DNA from: Clostridia bacterium
GTDB lineage: Bacteria > Bacillota > Clostridia > TANB77 > UBA1234
Reading direction: 5' to 3'
Assembly (NCBI GenBank): GCA_900765095.1
Contig: CAAFRB010000058.1
Span: 12,081 to 76,080, forward strand
DNA: 64,000 nucleotides
In this document: positions 26,720-35,437 of the stretch, one piece after another
Numbering within the stretch: the first letter of the stretch is position 1
How the letters are laid out: every line of letters starts with the position of its first letter
The notes under the pieces: model-generated
What the model was told of the DNA's origin: nothing
The model's database searches: none
What the model saw: only the letters and a program-made list of their open reading frames with translations
Made by a program: the position numbers and the translations under genes

Positions 26720-27007
26720 TTATTCAGCTGTGTATGGTAATAAAGCTATATGTCTAGCTCTCTTAACAGCAAGAGTCATTTCTCTTTGGTGTTTTGCACA
26801 AAGACCTGTTACTCTTCTTGGTAAGATTTTACCTTTTTCACTGACATACTTCTTTAACTTATCTGAATCTTTGTAATCAATAACTAAGTTTTTATCTGCA
26901 CAAAATGCGCAAACTTTCTTTTTGATTCTTCTTTGTCTTGGCATTGAATCATCATCATTATTGTTGTTTCTGTTATTGAATTTTCTATTTCCTTTTTTAT
27001 CAGCCAT
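26720..27007 (-). CDS. rpsR: Small ribosomal subunit protein S18
   Basis: A 95-residue bS18 with an N-terminal basic, Asn-rich extension (about 25 residues) and a core starting [16 protein letters not shown] and the later CAKH form a zinc-binding C+ variant. It ends [12 protein letters not shown], as usual. It pairs with S6 on the platform of the 30S subunit. It is the last gene of the conserved rpsF-ssb-rpsR operon. Confidence 0.97.
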   Translation of the reverse strand: MADKKGNRKFNNRNNNNDDDSMPRQRRIKKKVCAFCADKNLVIDYKDSDKLKKYVSEKGKILPRRVTGLCAKHQREMTLAVKRARHIALLPYTAE

Positions 27008-27052
27008 TTTAATATTTCCTCCTATCTTTTTTATTCAAGAGTTACAATTACC

Positions 27053-27484
27053 TTAGAATGGTAAATCGTCATCTGTAACTTGTGAAAAATCACTAGGTGC
27101 AGCATTTGCATTGAAAGTAGTTCCTGTAGCATTATTGTCGCCGAAAGGATTAGCTTCCGCTTCTCTCTTCGTGTCCGCAAAATACGCTTCTTCAGCAATA
27201 ACTTCAGTAACATATACTTTCTTGCCATCTTTGTCATCGTAATTTCTTGTTTGTAATCTTCCGATTACACCAACTTGTTGACCTTTTTTAAAATACTTAC
27301 TACAAAATTCACCTGTTTTATCCCAAGCAACTATGTTTATAAAATCTGCTTGTCTTTCTTCTCCTTGTTTTGCAAATCTTCTGTTTACAGCAAGTGAAAA
27401 AGAAGCTACAAGTGTGTTATTTGTAGACGTGTATCTTACTTCTGGATCTCTAGTTAATCTACCCATTAGAACAACTTTATTCAT
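27053..27484 (-). CDS. ssb: Single-stranded DNA-binding protein
   Basis: A 143-residue SSB. The OB fold (about 1-105) starts MNKVVLMGRLTRDPEVRYTS and includes FINIVAWDKTGEF and KKGQQVGVIGRLQTRNYDDK. A Gly/Asn-rich linker is followed by the acidic interaction tip DDDLPF. It coats single-stranded DNA during replication and repair. It sits between rpsF and rpsR, the conserved Firmicutes order. Confidence 0.97.
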   Translation of the reverse strand: MNKVVLMGRLTRDPEVRYTSTNNTLVASFSLAVNRRFAKQGEERQADFINIVAWDKTGEFCSKYFKKGQQVGVIGRLQTRNYDDKDGKKVYVTEVIAEEAYFADTKREAEANPFGDNNATGTTFNANAAPSDFSQVTDDDLPF

Positions 27485-27499
27485 TATAAGTCCTCCTCT

Positions 27500-27778
27500 T
27501 TACTTTTTGATAACTATGTGTTTGATAACTTCATCAGTGATGTTATAAACTCTGTCTAGTTCATCAATAAATTCTGGGTTGCTAGTAAAATTAACTAAAG
27601 TATAGTATCCTTCGTTTTGTTTTTGGATAGGATATGCTAGCTTTTTCTTTCCCCATTCCTCTGTTGATTCAACTGTACCATGCTCACCAATAAGTGCTAA
27701 GAACTTATCGATTGTTGCTTTTGTGGCAGCTTCATCAAGAGTAGAATCAATAATCATAATTGTTTCGTATTTGTTCAT
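27500..27778 (-). CDS. rpsF: Small ribosomal subunit protein S6
   Basis: The 92-residue product starts MNKYETIMIIDSTLDEAATK and has the RNP-like fold of bS6, with KKLAYPIQKQNEGYYTLVNF typical of the family. The ATG at 27778 follows AAAGGAGGTG, so the 16-codon upstream extension is not used. It forms a heterodimer with S18. It is the first gene of the operon, with its own promoter and a structured leader. Confidence 0.96.
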   Translation of the reverse strand: MNKYETIMIIDSTLDEAATKATIDKFLALIGEHGTVESTEEWGKKKLAYPIQKQNEGYYTLVNFTSNPEFIDELDRVYNITDEVIKHIVIKK

Positions 27779-27797
27779 TATTACACCTCCTTTTGGA

Positions 27798-27835
27798 CTA
27801 ACGGCCCCATACCTAGTATGGAGCAAGGCAGTTTT
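27798..27835 (-). promoter_or_regulatory. Candidate S6:S18 autoregulatory leader of rpsF
   Basis: A hairpin CTCCATAC/GTATGGGG (27805-27812 with 27816-27823) is followed on the minus strand by CCG and TTAGTCC just before the ribosome binding site. A hairpin with an exposed CCG is the known recognition element of the S6:S18 leader. The assignment is by resemblance. Confidence 0.5.
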
Positions 27836-27847
27836 TACTGCTCTAAT

Positions 27848-27876
27848 ATATTACCACGATTTAACAAATTTTGCAA
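27848..27876 (-). promoter_or_regulatory. Promoter of rpsF operon
   Basis: TTGCAA and TAATAT with a 17-base spacer on the minus strand, 70 bases before rpsF. Confidence 0.6.
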
Positions 27877-27877
27877 G

Positions 27878-29038
27878 TTAAATATTTATAGTTTTTCGTG
27901 TTAATTCTACCAAATTCAATTCGGTATATCCTTTAATATCAATCTTGCTCCTATCTTTTTTCGCTTCATTTTGCATTATTTTAATTATTTGACTCTGATT
28001 TTCTTTGTTAAGCAAGTCAATATAATCAACAACAATAATACCACCAACATCTCTTAGCCTTATCTGATGCATTATTTCTGCCGCAGCTTCTTTATTTACT
28101 ATTAATGCCGTTTGCTCTAAATTTTTATTACCAACATATTTTCCAGAATTAACATCAATTGCAGTTAAAGCTTCTGTCTTATCTATGACTATGTATCCTC
28201 CGCATTTTAGCCAAATTTTACGTTTAAATGCACTTTCATAACTAGACATAAAGCCTTGGTCTTGAATGATATTTTTCGAATCAACAAACTGTATTGATTC
28301 TTCAGACTTTAAGCCTACTTGTTTTATTTGTTGATATAGTTCCTTATCATTTACATATATTTTCTTAGTTTCTCTAGTTATCAAATCTCTACTTATTTTT
28401 GAAACAAGTTCATGTTCATTATATAATAGCTCTTGTTTTTCATCTTCCTCGTATTTACAACATATATTTTTCCACTTTTCAACAAGTTCGTTTATATCTT
28501 TTTTTATTTCTCCTTCATTAATACCAACAGCATCCGTTCTTACAATCGCTCCGTACCCTTCTGGTATGTTCCTTTTTAACATTTCTACTAATCTATCTTT
28601 TTCTTCATTTCCTTCTACTTTTTGAGAAATAGTTATAATGTCTGTGTTTGGCATTAACACAATGTAATTTCCAGGAATTGTTATATGCGTTGACACTCTT
28701 GCACCTTTTAATGATGTAGGTACTTTCCTTACTTGAACTAAAATCTTTTGTCCAACATGCAAAACATCTGAAATTTTAAAAGCAATACTTTGACTTTCTT
28801 TAGTTACATCCGTCTTTGGTATAGCATCTTTTATAGGTATAAAAGCATTCTTTTCTAGTCCAATATCCACAAAAGCCGCCTGCATACCATCTACTACATC
28901 TTTCACTTCTCCTCTATAAATATTTCCTAATATACTTTCTTCGCCCTGTTTGTATGAATATATTTCTACAATTAAATTATTTTCTAACACACATACGTCA
29001 ATTTTCTCATCGTCTTTGTTTACTATTAACTCACTCAT
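27878..29038 (-). CDS. rng: Ribonuclease G/E family endoribonuclease
   Basis: A 386-residue RNase G-like protein involved in mRNA turnover or rRNA maturation. An S1 domain (GNIYRGEVKDVVDGMQAAFVDIG, about 40-65) is followed by RNase H-like and DNase I-like parts, with the catalytic acidic motif TAIDVNSGKY and VVDYIDL. It ends ELTRKTINI, without the CPxC zinc link and small domain of longer family members, so it is a minimal form. The ATG at 29038 follows AGTGGGG. It overlaps the end of pth, so the two are coupled. Confidence 0.9.
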   Translation of the reverse strand: MSELIVNKDDEKIDVCVLENNLIVEIYSYKQGEESILGNIYRGEVKDVVDGMQAAFVDIGLEKNAFIPIKDAIPKTDVTKESQSIAFKISDVLHVGQKILVQVRKVPTSLKGARVSTHITIPGNYIVLMPNTDIITISQKVEGNEEKDRLVEMLKRNIPEGYGAIVRTDAVGINEGEIKKDINELVEKWKNICCKYEEDEKQELLYNEHELVSKISRDLITRETKKIYVNDKELYQQIKQVGLKSEESIQFVDSKNIIQDQGFMSSYESAFKRKIWLKCGGYIVIDKTEALTAIDVNSGKYVGNKNLEQTALIVNKEAAAEIMHQIRLRDVGGIIVVDYIDLLNKENQSQIIKIMQNEAKKDRSKIDIKGYTELNLVELTRKTINI

Positions 29039-29610
29039 TTTTTTCCCCACTTTTATTATACAAATTCATAGCTTTCTGAACTCCATGTTTGATAATCTCA
29101 TCTACGGCTTTGTAAACTCTATTCTTTAAATCTTTAACACATTCCATCTCTTCTTTTGTTAACTTCATTAAAACATAATCTTTTAAATCTATTTCTTGAG
29201 GAGGTCTGCCTGTTCCCATTCTTACTCTTGTAAAATTCTGGCTTTTCAGCAATTCCGTAATGTTTCTCATTCCGTTATGAGTTCCTGGACTTCCACTTGG
29301 CTTAATTCTTAATCCTCCAAAAGGTAAGTCGATATCATCATATATAACAATTAAATCTTCCAAATCCAACTTATAAAAGTTTACTATCTTGATCATGCTT
29401 TCACCACTTAAATTCATATATGTTTGTGGTTTCACTAGCATTATCTTTTCACCATCTAGTATTCCCTCACCAATCATCGCATCAAATTTGCTTTTATTCA
29501 CTTTAATATTCCATTTTGAGGCAATTTCATCTATTGCCATAAATCCGAAATTATGACGTGTATCATCGTATCTAGAACCCGGGTTTCCGTAAGCCTACTA
29601 TCACTTTCAT
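29031..29610 (-). pseudogene. pth: Peptidyl-tRNA hydrolase, broken by one-base insertion near its start
   Basis: Pth releases tRNA from dropped peptidyl-tRNA and is normally essential. The true start is ATG at 29610 behind GGAGGA (MKVIVGL), but an extra base at about 29589 shifts the frame and produces a stop eight codons later. Removing that base gives GLGNPGSRYDDTRHNFGF, which leads into the intact remainder (MAIDEIASK from 29540, KPQTYMNLSG, YDDIDLPFG, GTHNGMRNI). Restored length is 192 residues. A product started at 29540 would lack the catalytic histidine in TRHNFGF. Confidence 0.88.
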
Positions 29611-29670
29611 ACTGATTCCTCCAACAAGTATCAAATTTACATAAAAATTAAACAAATTTACAGATATCAC

Positions 29671-29699
29671 TTGAATTTTTACTTAAAATATAGCATAAT
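29671..29699 (+). promoter_or_regulatory. Promoter of the VirD4-like gene
   Basis: TTGAAT and CATAAT separated by 17 bases, about 45 bases before the ATG. Confidence 0.5.
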
Positions 29700-29743
29700 A
29701 TAGATGATGATTTTTGTCAACAAAATGAGCGTGGAGGTTATTT

Positions 29744-32323
29744 ATGTTTAAAGCCTTAAATTCTGAATTTAAAAAGATAATTTATATAATAATGAACCCA
29801 ATTGATTCAATTCTTAAACCATTTGGTATTGATGTAAGTTCATTCTTTTCGTACGTATTTGCAATAGGAGCTACATTACTTACATTTGATAGGTTAATTG
29901 AATTATTTTGTGTATTATTTACTGGTCAATTTGTTAATTACTGGTCACCATTGATGTATACATTTGCTTTATTTGTAATTACAGCTGGATACAGCATCTT
30001 GTGTGCTTCTCCATTTTGTAAAACGATTTTGCAACCCGTAAAATACTATATATACTATTCTATAGCATTTAGGATTATATGTGGTGTAATGGTGGCACAG
30101 TGGGTAAATGAATTTTCTTGGTATTTATTGATGGGATTTTCAAACTTCAAGTACATAGCTACAAATGTGCCAGAGCTTATTAATCCAGCTATAACATCAT
30201 TGACTTTTCTATTTCCATTATTCTTGTTAAAGACGTCGATATTCTATTACATAGACGATGTTATGGATGCAGACCAAGACTGGATAGACTCCTTCGAAGA
30301 CTTCAAGGGATTCAAGTTGGTTCCGGAAAAAAGTACAAGAAAGACTCCATCTGTATATATGTGTAATGCACAAATTTGCTTAGATGATAAAACCGGAAAG
30401 GCAGCTATAATCCCTGAGAAAAAGAGATTTGAAGCCGTGTTAGTAGAAGGAGCAACTGGTACTGGTAAAACAGCTACAATAGTTGAACCAATGTGTGCCA
30501 TGGACCTAGAACGTAAGTACTTCTTCAGAGAAGTTAGTAAACGATTAGCATATAATGCTTTAAATGCTGGTCTTGCAACGTTAAGAGTTCCATACAATAA
30601 TGAATATCTAAACAGAAACTTTACTCTTTCATTTATAAAGCCGAAGCCTACAAGAGTAAATGAATACAAGAACTATGTAAAAGATATGTTGAAATATACA
30701 GATCCTGAAACAGGGGAAATGTATTATAGGGGTGTAGGATTCACATTAGTTGCACCAGATAACGCTTGTATAGAACGTGTAAGAAAAGTAGCTAAAGCTT
30801 ACCAAATAGACGTAAATATAATTGACCCTATGGATCCAGATTCACTTGGTATAAACCCATTTATAGGAACTGATCCAGCAAAGGTTGCAAGTATTATATC
30901 GACAGTATTAAAAGGAATGTACGAGTCTGAAAATGCAAGTAGTAACAACGTATTCTTTGCTAACGTTACTCAACAAGCATTTGAAAACTTGGCTATTTTG
31001 TTAAAACTTGTTTATCCAAGGATGAACAATGGTGCATTGCCAACACTTGAAGATATGCTTTCTATACTTAACAACTTTGATTTAGCCGAAGAAATGACAG
31101 AAGTATTGAAGAAAGACCCTCAATTATCTGAAGATTATAAATCTTTGATAGGATATTTCGAGAAGAATTTCTACAAGCCACCAGTTAATATCCATGGTTA
31201 TGAAATAGCATCAACTTATGGTAGTGGTAGAAAAGAAACTGAGAAATTCGTCTATGGTGCGATTACTCAGCTAGATAACTTCTTAAGAAACCCAGGTATT
31301 AAACGTGTACTTTGTAGTAGAGATAACAACGTAAATCTTGATAAAGTACTTGCAGAAGGACAAATAATTACAGCTTGTACAAGACAAGGTGACTTGGGTG
31401 AGATACATCAAAAAGCCTTTGGTATGTTTGTAATCCTTTCTTTAAAAGATGCAGTATTAAGAAGACCTGGTATTGAAGATACAAGAACTCCTCACTTTGT
31501 ATACATAGATGAGTTCCCATTGTACGTAAATAAAGATACAGAAGCCTTCTTCACATTGTTTAGAAAATATCGTTGTGGAACTTTAATTACTATACAGAAC
31601 TTATCGCAATTGACTAAAAATAGCTCTTTAGGATACTTTAAAGACGTAATTATAACAAATACAAAAACACAAATAGTATTCGGTGATATGACTAGTGAGG
31701 AATCAGAATTCTGGTCTAAAGAGTTTGGTAATAAGAAGAAATGGAAATATAAACGTATCCTTGCTGATGGTTCTACTCAAGAAGGTGCAGATAAGATAAC
31801 AGCAAACTTTATGGGTGCAGAAATAGATTACAAGCCTCATTACAAACCAGCAAAAATTGTTAGTCTTCCATTTAAGACTTGTATATACAAGACAAAAGAC
31901 GAGTCCGGAAAAACAATTGTTGGTAGAGGTAAAACAGACTTCATATCTAAGAAGTTCTACGAACCAAAGAAATGTTCAAATTATAACTTTGAGATATTTG
32001 AAAATGCAGAAACAGAAAATGTTTCTACGGCAAGTAATAATGGTTCAGGCGATAACTTTTACACAGAAAACGAGTTCTATTCTGCTCCAAAAGCTACAGA
32101 ATCTAGCAATAGCAGTGCAATTAACTTAGATGTAACTTCTAGACCAATGGATAATGTAAATGATATATACATCGACTTAGGTAGTGACAATACTAATAAT
32201 ATCGTGGTAGATAGCTTTCCTATAAAATCACCAACTAGTTCAGGTGCAAACGAGATCAACATGAAGGATAAAGTTAATTCTGATGCAGATCCTATCGTAA
32301 TTAATTTTAAGAAAAATAAATAA
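29744..32323 (+). CDS. VirD4/TraG-like coupling ATPase
   Basis: An 859-residue protein with four hydrophobic helices in the first 170 residues, then a RecA-like motor. Walker A, GATGTGKTA, is at about 236-244 and Walker B, HFVYIDEF, at about 583-590. TACTRQGDLGEIHQKAFG and LFRKYRCGTLITIQNLSQL fit the TraG/VirD4 (TraM-recognition) family that couples DNA substrates to type IV secretion channels. The last 170 residues are Ser/Asn-rich and low in complexity. The ATG has a GGAGG site, its own promoter and a terminator, so it is monocistronic. No relaxase, VirB4 or other channel gene lies in the window. Its substrate is unknown. Confidence 0.82.
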   Translation: MFKALNSEFKKIIYIIMNPIDSILKPFGIDVSSFFSYVFAIGATLLTFDRLIELFCVLFTGQFVNYWSPLMYTFALFVITAGYSILCASPFCKTILQPVKYYIYYSIAFRIICGVMVAQWVNEFSWYLLMGFSNFKYIATNVPELINPAITSLTFLFPLFLLKTSIFYYIDDVMDADQDWIDSFEDFKGFKLVPEKSTRKTPSVYMCNAQICLDDKTGKAAIIPEKKRFEAVLVEGATGTGKTATIVEPMCAMDLERKYFFREVSKRLAYNALNAGLATLRVPYNNEYLNRNFTLSFIKPKPTRVNEYKNYVKDMLKYTDPETGEMYYRGVGFTLVAPDNACIERVRKVAKAYQIDVNIIDPMDPDSLGINPFIGTDPAKVASIISTVLKGMYESENASSNNVFFANVTQQAFENLAILLKLVYPRMNNGALPTLEDMLSILNNFDLAEEMTEVLKKDPQLSEDYKSLIGYFEKNFYKPPVNIHGYEIASTYGSGRKETEKFVYGAITQLDNFLRNPGIKRVLCSRDNNVNLDKVLAEGQIITACTRQGDLGEIHQKAFGMFVILSLKDAVLRRPGIEDTRTPHFVYIDEFPLYVNKDTEAFFTLFRKYRCGTLITIQNLSQLTKNSSLGYFKDVIITNTKTQIVFGDMTSEESEFWSKEFGNKKKWKYKRILADGSTQEGADKITANFMGAEIDYKPHYKPAKIVSLPFKTCIYKTKDESGKTIVGRGKTDFISKKFYEPKKCSNYNFEIFENAETENVSTASNNGSGDNFYTENEFYSAPKATESSNSSAINLDVTSRPMDNVNDIYIDLGSDNTNNIVVDSFPIKSPTSSGANEINMKDKVNSDADPIVINFKKNK

Positions 32324-32335
32324 GTATTATAATCG

Positions 32336-32367
32336 AAAAGGCGCCACTTCAATGTGACGTCTTTTTT
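32336..32367 (+). terminator. Terminator of the VirD4-like gene
   Basis: An imperfect stem AAGGCGCCAC/GTGACGTCTT with a TTCAAT loop and a run of six T residues. Confidence 0.75.
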
Positions 32368-32486
32368 ATGCAAGAGATTTTCTTTCAGCCGAAAATTCTT
32401 GAAAATCAAAGATTTTCGGTTTCCTTGTACAATTAAAAGTAACAAATTTGTAACCCTTTATATATTAATTTTTTTACCTCAATTGA
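32366..32486 (-). repeat. Composite repeat, inverted orientation, diverged
   Basis: On the plus strand: TTATGCAAGAGATTTTCTTT (A2 reversed), then a variant A1 palindrome around GAAAATCAAAGATTTTC, then module B reversed (AAAAGTAACAAATTTGTAAC). The copy overlaps the terminator of the VirD4-like gene. Confidence 0.65.
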
Positions 32487-32503
32487 AAATTATTAAGAAG
32501 CAA

Positions 32504-32537
32504 AAAGACTGAAAATCCTCAATTTTCAGTCTTTCTT
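32504..32537. repeat. Repeat module A1 (solo palindrome)
   Basis: AAAGACTGAAAATCC and its mirror arm ATTTTCAGTCTTTC, 55 bases after the galE stop. It may terminate galE on the minus strand. Confidence 0.7.
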
Positions 32538-32592
32538 ATATCTTATATAAAAACAACCTATTTAAATAATATTATCTTTGTATATTATCCTT

Positions 32593-33612
32593 TTATTTAT
32601 CTTGAGACTTTAATTGAACTGAATAATTTTGCCATCTCCATGAATCTTTACACATCTGTTCAAGAGTTTTTTCAGCTCTCCATCCCAATACTGCTTCAGC
32701 CTTTGACGCATCAGCATAACATTCATCTATATCACCTGGTCTTCTTCCAACTATTTGATATGGAACTTTAACCATATTAGCTTTTTCAAACGCTTTCACA
32801 ATATCAATTACGCTGTATCCATTTCCCGTACCTAGATTAAATATATCAACACCTCTATTTTTAGTAGAATATTCAATAGCCTTTACGTGACCCTTTGCTA
32901 AATCTACAACATGTATATAATCTCTAACGCCAGTACCATCCTTAGTATTATAATCATTTCCATATATACTAAGTAAAGGAAGTTTTCCAGTAGCAACTTG
33001 AGTTATATATGGCATTAAATTATTAGGAATCCCATTTGGATCTCCCCCTATCAAGCCACTTTCATGTGCACCAATCGGATTGAAATACCTAAGTATTACA
33101 ACAGACATTTGAGGATTTGCTCTTGCAACATCTTTCAATATTTGTTCATTCATATACTTAGTCCATCCATAAGGATTAGTGCAAGAAGTTGGCATATCTT
33201 CTCTTAATGGCACTTCCTTTGGTACGCCATATACTGTAGCTGATGAACTGAACACTATATTATTAACTCCGTATTTCTTCATAACCTCTAATAAAACAAG
33301 TGTACTGTCAATATTGTTTTTATAGTATTTAAGTGGTATCGAACAAGACTCTCCTACTGCCTTTAATCCTGCAAAGTGAATTACTGCATCTATGTCCTCT
33401 TTGCTAAACAACTCATCAACTGCATTATAGTCAGTAAAATCAACGTTATAAGTAGGTATCTTTTTGCTCACAATCTTTTCTATTCTTCTTATTACATCCT
33501 CACTACTATTAGAATAATTGTCAGCTATTACAACATCATCCCCTGCATTAACTAACTCAACAGCCGTATGTGAACCTATGTACCCTGCACCACCTGTTAA
33601 TAAAACCTTCAT
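32593..33612 (-). CDS. galE: UDP-glucose 4-epimerase
   Basis: A 339-residue short-chain dehydrogenase-type epimerase interconverting UDP-glucose and UDP-galactose. The NAD-binding GGAGYIGSH motif is at about 7-15, the catalytic Ser/Tyr/Lys appear in FSSSATVYG and NPYGWTKYMNEQ, and the substrate loop is RYFNPIGAHESGLIG. The ATG at 33612 has a TGGAGG site. A start four codons upstream is less likely. It probably supplies galactose for envelope polysaccharide. Confidence 0.95.
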   Translation of the reverse strand: MKVLLTGGAGYIGSHTAVELVNAGDDVVIADNYSNSSEDVIRRIEKIVSKKIPTYNVDFTDYNAVDELFSKEDIDAVIHFAGLKAVGESCSIPLKYYKNNIDSTLVLLEVMKKYGVNNIVFSSSATVYGVPKEVPLREDMPTSCTNPYGWTKYMNEQILKDVARANPQMSVVILRYFNPIGAHESGLIGGDPNGIPNNLMPYITQVATGKLPLLSIYGNDYNTKDGTGVRDYIHVVDLAKGHVKAIEYSTKNRGVDIFNLGTGNGYSVIDIVKAFEKANMVKVPYQIVGRRPGDIDECYADASKAEAVLGWRAEKTLEQMCKDSWRWQNYSVQLKSQDK

Positions 33613-33659
33613 AAAAACCTCCATCCATCACTAAATAAATGTTATACTTTTAGCGATAT

Positions 33660-34601
33660 TTATTTTTCTAGCAATGGAACTTGTAACATTTCCATTCTAT
33701 ATCTACCAGTTTCAGCATCTTGTTTAAAAGCAATTAAAGTTTTATCAATTTCAGGTTCCAATTGTCTTAAATCTGTAGAATAGTAAATCTCGATTCCTTT
33801 AAGCTCAACTTTAACCTTTTTCACAGCTTTGAATATCTCTATTAGGTGTTCATCATCTTCTCCAATTACAACCAATTGTGGCTTCTTATCAAATCCGCAA
33901 TCTTTTCCTTGGAAATTATCATAGAACTCCTCGTACAATTTCATTTTTTCCATGAATTTTTCTTCCCAACCAGGATTTCTTCTTACAACTTCAAAAATAA
34001 AGTCTATTTTAATATCATTTTTTACTAAAGTAACTTGTCCACCAGATGGTTGGAACTTAATATTTTGCCTTTTAGCAAACATTAATGGATTAAGTACAAA
34101 TCCTTTATAGGCTCCTACTTTTTGCATATACGCCATGATTACTTGGTTACCAGCTAGTCTTCTTTTTAACATATACACTGGTTTAGTATTATCTGTTGGT
34201 TGCCAAGTTGTTTTTATTTGTCTTGAATTCAATAGATATTTACCTATCTTATCTAAACAATATACTCTGTATATTCCCTTTCCCTCGTCGCTCGAAAAAT
34301 AATACCTAGTTATTATTTTACTCTTAATCATATCTTCTAATTTCTTATTTAGTTTATCTTGGGATTTAATATCAATCCCCTTTTTGCTTAGCATTTGATA
34401 TATTTGTCTTGAAGTTATAAACTCAAAATCATTTATAATTTCAAGAATTTGAAAGTGTACTTCATTGATATATCCTTTATCAATCTTGAAAACTACTTGA
34501 TCGATAGAAGCATATCCATCCTTTCCATCAAAAACTTTAATTTCGTTTTCCCTCATCGCAAATGGCGACTTAGGTGCTTTAATAGCATTGTCCTCTACCA
34601 T
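33660..34601 (-). CDS. Replic_Relax-like winged-helix protein
   Basis: This 313-residue protein has an N-terminal winged helix (about 55-120; FITSRQIYQMLSKKG, KKLEDMIKSKIITRYYF) and a C-terminal alpha/beta part with DIKIDFIFEVVRR, EEKFMEKMKLYEEFYDNF and KPQLVVIGEDDEHLIEIF. That arrangement resembles Replic_Relax proteins, which accompany conjugative elements and have a PD-(D/E)xK-like fold. The second acidic residue of the usual EvD motif is replaced (EVV), so catalysis is doubtful. It has an AAGGAGG site. The VirD4-like gene lies nearby on the other strand. Family assignment is moderate. Confidence 0.55.
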   Translation of the reverse strand: MVEDNAIKAPKSPFAMRENEIKVFDGKDGYASIDQVVFKIDKGYINEVHFQILEIINDFEFITSRQIYQMLSKKGIDIKSQDKLNKKLEDMIKSKIITRYYFSSDEGKGIYRVYCLDKIGKYLLNSRQIKTTWQPTDNTKPVYMLKRRLAGNQVIMAYMQKVGAYKGFVLNPLMFAKRQNIKFQPSGGQVTLVKNDIKIDFIFEVVRRNPGWEEKFMEKMKLYEEFYDNFQGKDCGFDKKPQLVVIGEDDEHLIEIFKAVKKVKVELKGIEIYYSTDLRQLEPEIDKTLIAFKQDAETGRYRMEMLQVPLLEK

Positions 34602-34633
34602 TATTTTTTCCTCCTTAATAAAGTTTGAAATTA

Positions 34634-35107
34634 CTATAGAATTTCTAATTTAATTTTTTTGTTTTCTGGTGAAATCTTTTTCACAATAACCCTTACTTTA
34701 TCTCCATAAGAAATACCAGATTTATAATTTGCCAAGCCAACTACATTAGGCTTAACTTCAACAAAAATACTGTTTTCATGGTGTTTTTTAGCAACACCAA
34801 GTATCATATCTCCTTCTTTAAAATCTATATTTTTGTCATTCCACGGATCCAATAAATCTTTATAAGTCAAAGATAATTTTCCTGTATTTTTATCATAACT
34901 TTTTACTGCAACATTTATAGTATCACCGATTATAAATTCTTCAATTGGATAATCTCCTTTTATGTACGAAACATCCTCTCTATGTATTAACCCAATTTGC
35001 GAATTAGGCAATTTTACGAATATTCCAAACTGAGTTATACTTTCTATTTTACCAGTAAGAATATCCCCTTTTCTTAATGTTTCAAAATTTAAAATCTTTT
35101 TCTTCAT
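34634..35107 (-). CDS. S1 RNA-binding domain protein
   Basis: Two S1-like OB domains, at about 10-80 (RKGDILTGKIESITQFGIFV, IGLIHREDVSYI) and 90-157 (GDMILGVAKKHHENSIFVEV). Similar proteins (YugI type) associate with ribosomes. The ATG at 35107 (157 residues) matches the family start. A TTG at 35134 with no clear binding site is the alternative. It lies upstream of the Replic_Relax-like gene and may be co-transcribed with it. Confidence 0.75.
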   Translation of the reverse strand: MKKKILNFETLRKGDILTGKIESITQFGIFVKLPNSQIGLIHREDVSYIKGDYPIEEFIIGDTINVAVKSYDKNTGKLSLTYKDLLDPWNDKNIDFKEGDMILGVAKKHHENSIFVEVKPNVVGLANYKSGISYGDKVRVIVKKISPENKKIKLEIL

Positions 35108-35216
35108 ATCTTTTGTTTCATGAACCCCTTTCAAAAATAGTGGTGCCGTTCATACAAAGATATTATACAACAATATAAAAATATTATCAAGGCTGGATTA
35201 ATAATAAGAGGTTGCA

Positions 35217-35377
35217 AGAAAGAATAAAAATCTTCGATTTTCATTTTTTCGACCGTCGAGAGTTTTTCGACTGAAAAGGAGAAAATCTCTCGCATAAATT
35301 AAAGTTTTTTATGCAATGCAATAGGAAAGATAATTAATACATAAAAGGTTTCAAATTTGTTATGCTCCTATTGTATA
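35217..35377 (+). repeat. Full composite repeat A1-A2-B
   Basis: All three modules are present: A1 (AAGAAAGAATAAAAATC...), A2 (CGTCGAGAGTTTTTCGACTG to ATCTCTCGCATAAATTAAAG) and B (GCAATAGGAAAG to CTCCTATTGTAT around ACATAAAAGG). It fills most of the 300-bp gap between the S1-protein and rplQ genes. Confidence 0.85.
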
Positions 35378-35380
35378 AAA

Positions 35381-35410
35381 AAGACACTCTCCCTTAAGAA
35401 AGTGCCTAAT
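35381..35410 (-). terminator. Terminator of the rpoA-rplQ operon
   Basis: A stem built from AGGCACT and AGTGTCT around TTAAGGG, then TTTTTT on the minus strand, after the rplQ stop. Confidence 0.75.
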
Positions 35411-35437
35411 ATATAATACTTTATTTATAGCTTATGC

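Noticed and set aside
27031..27237. A minus-strand frame overlapping ssb
   Set aside because: It lies within ssb in another frame and has low-complexity Lys/Leu content and no ribosome binding site.
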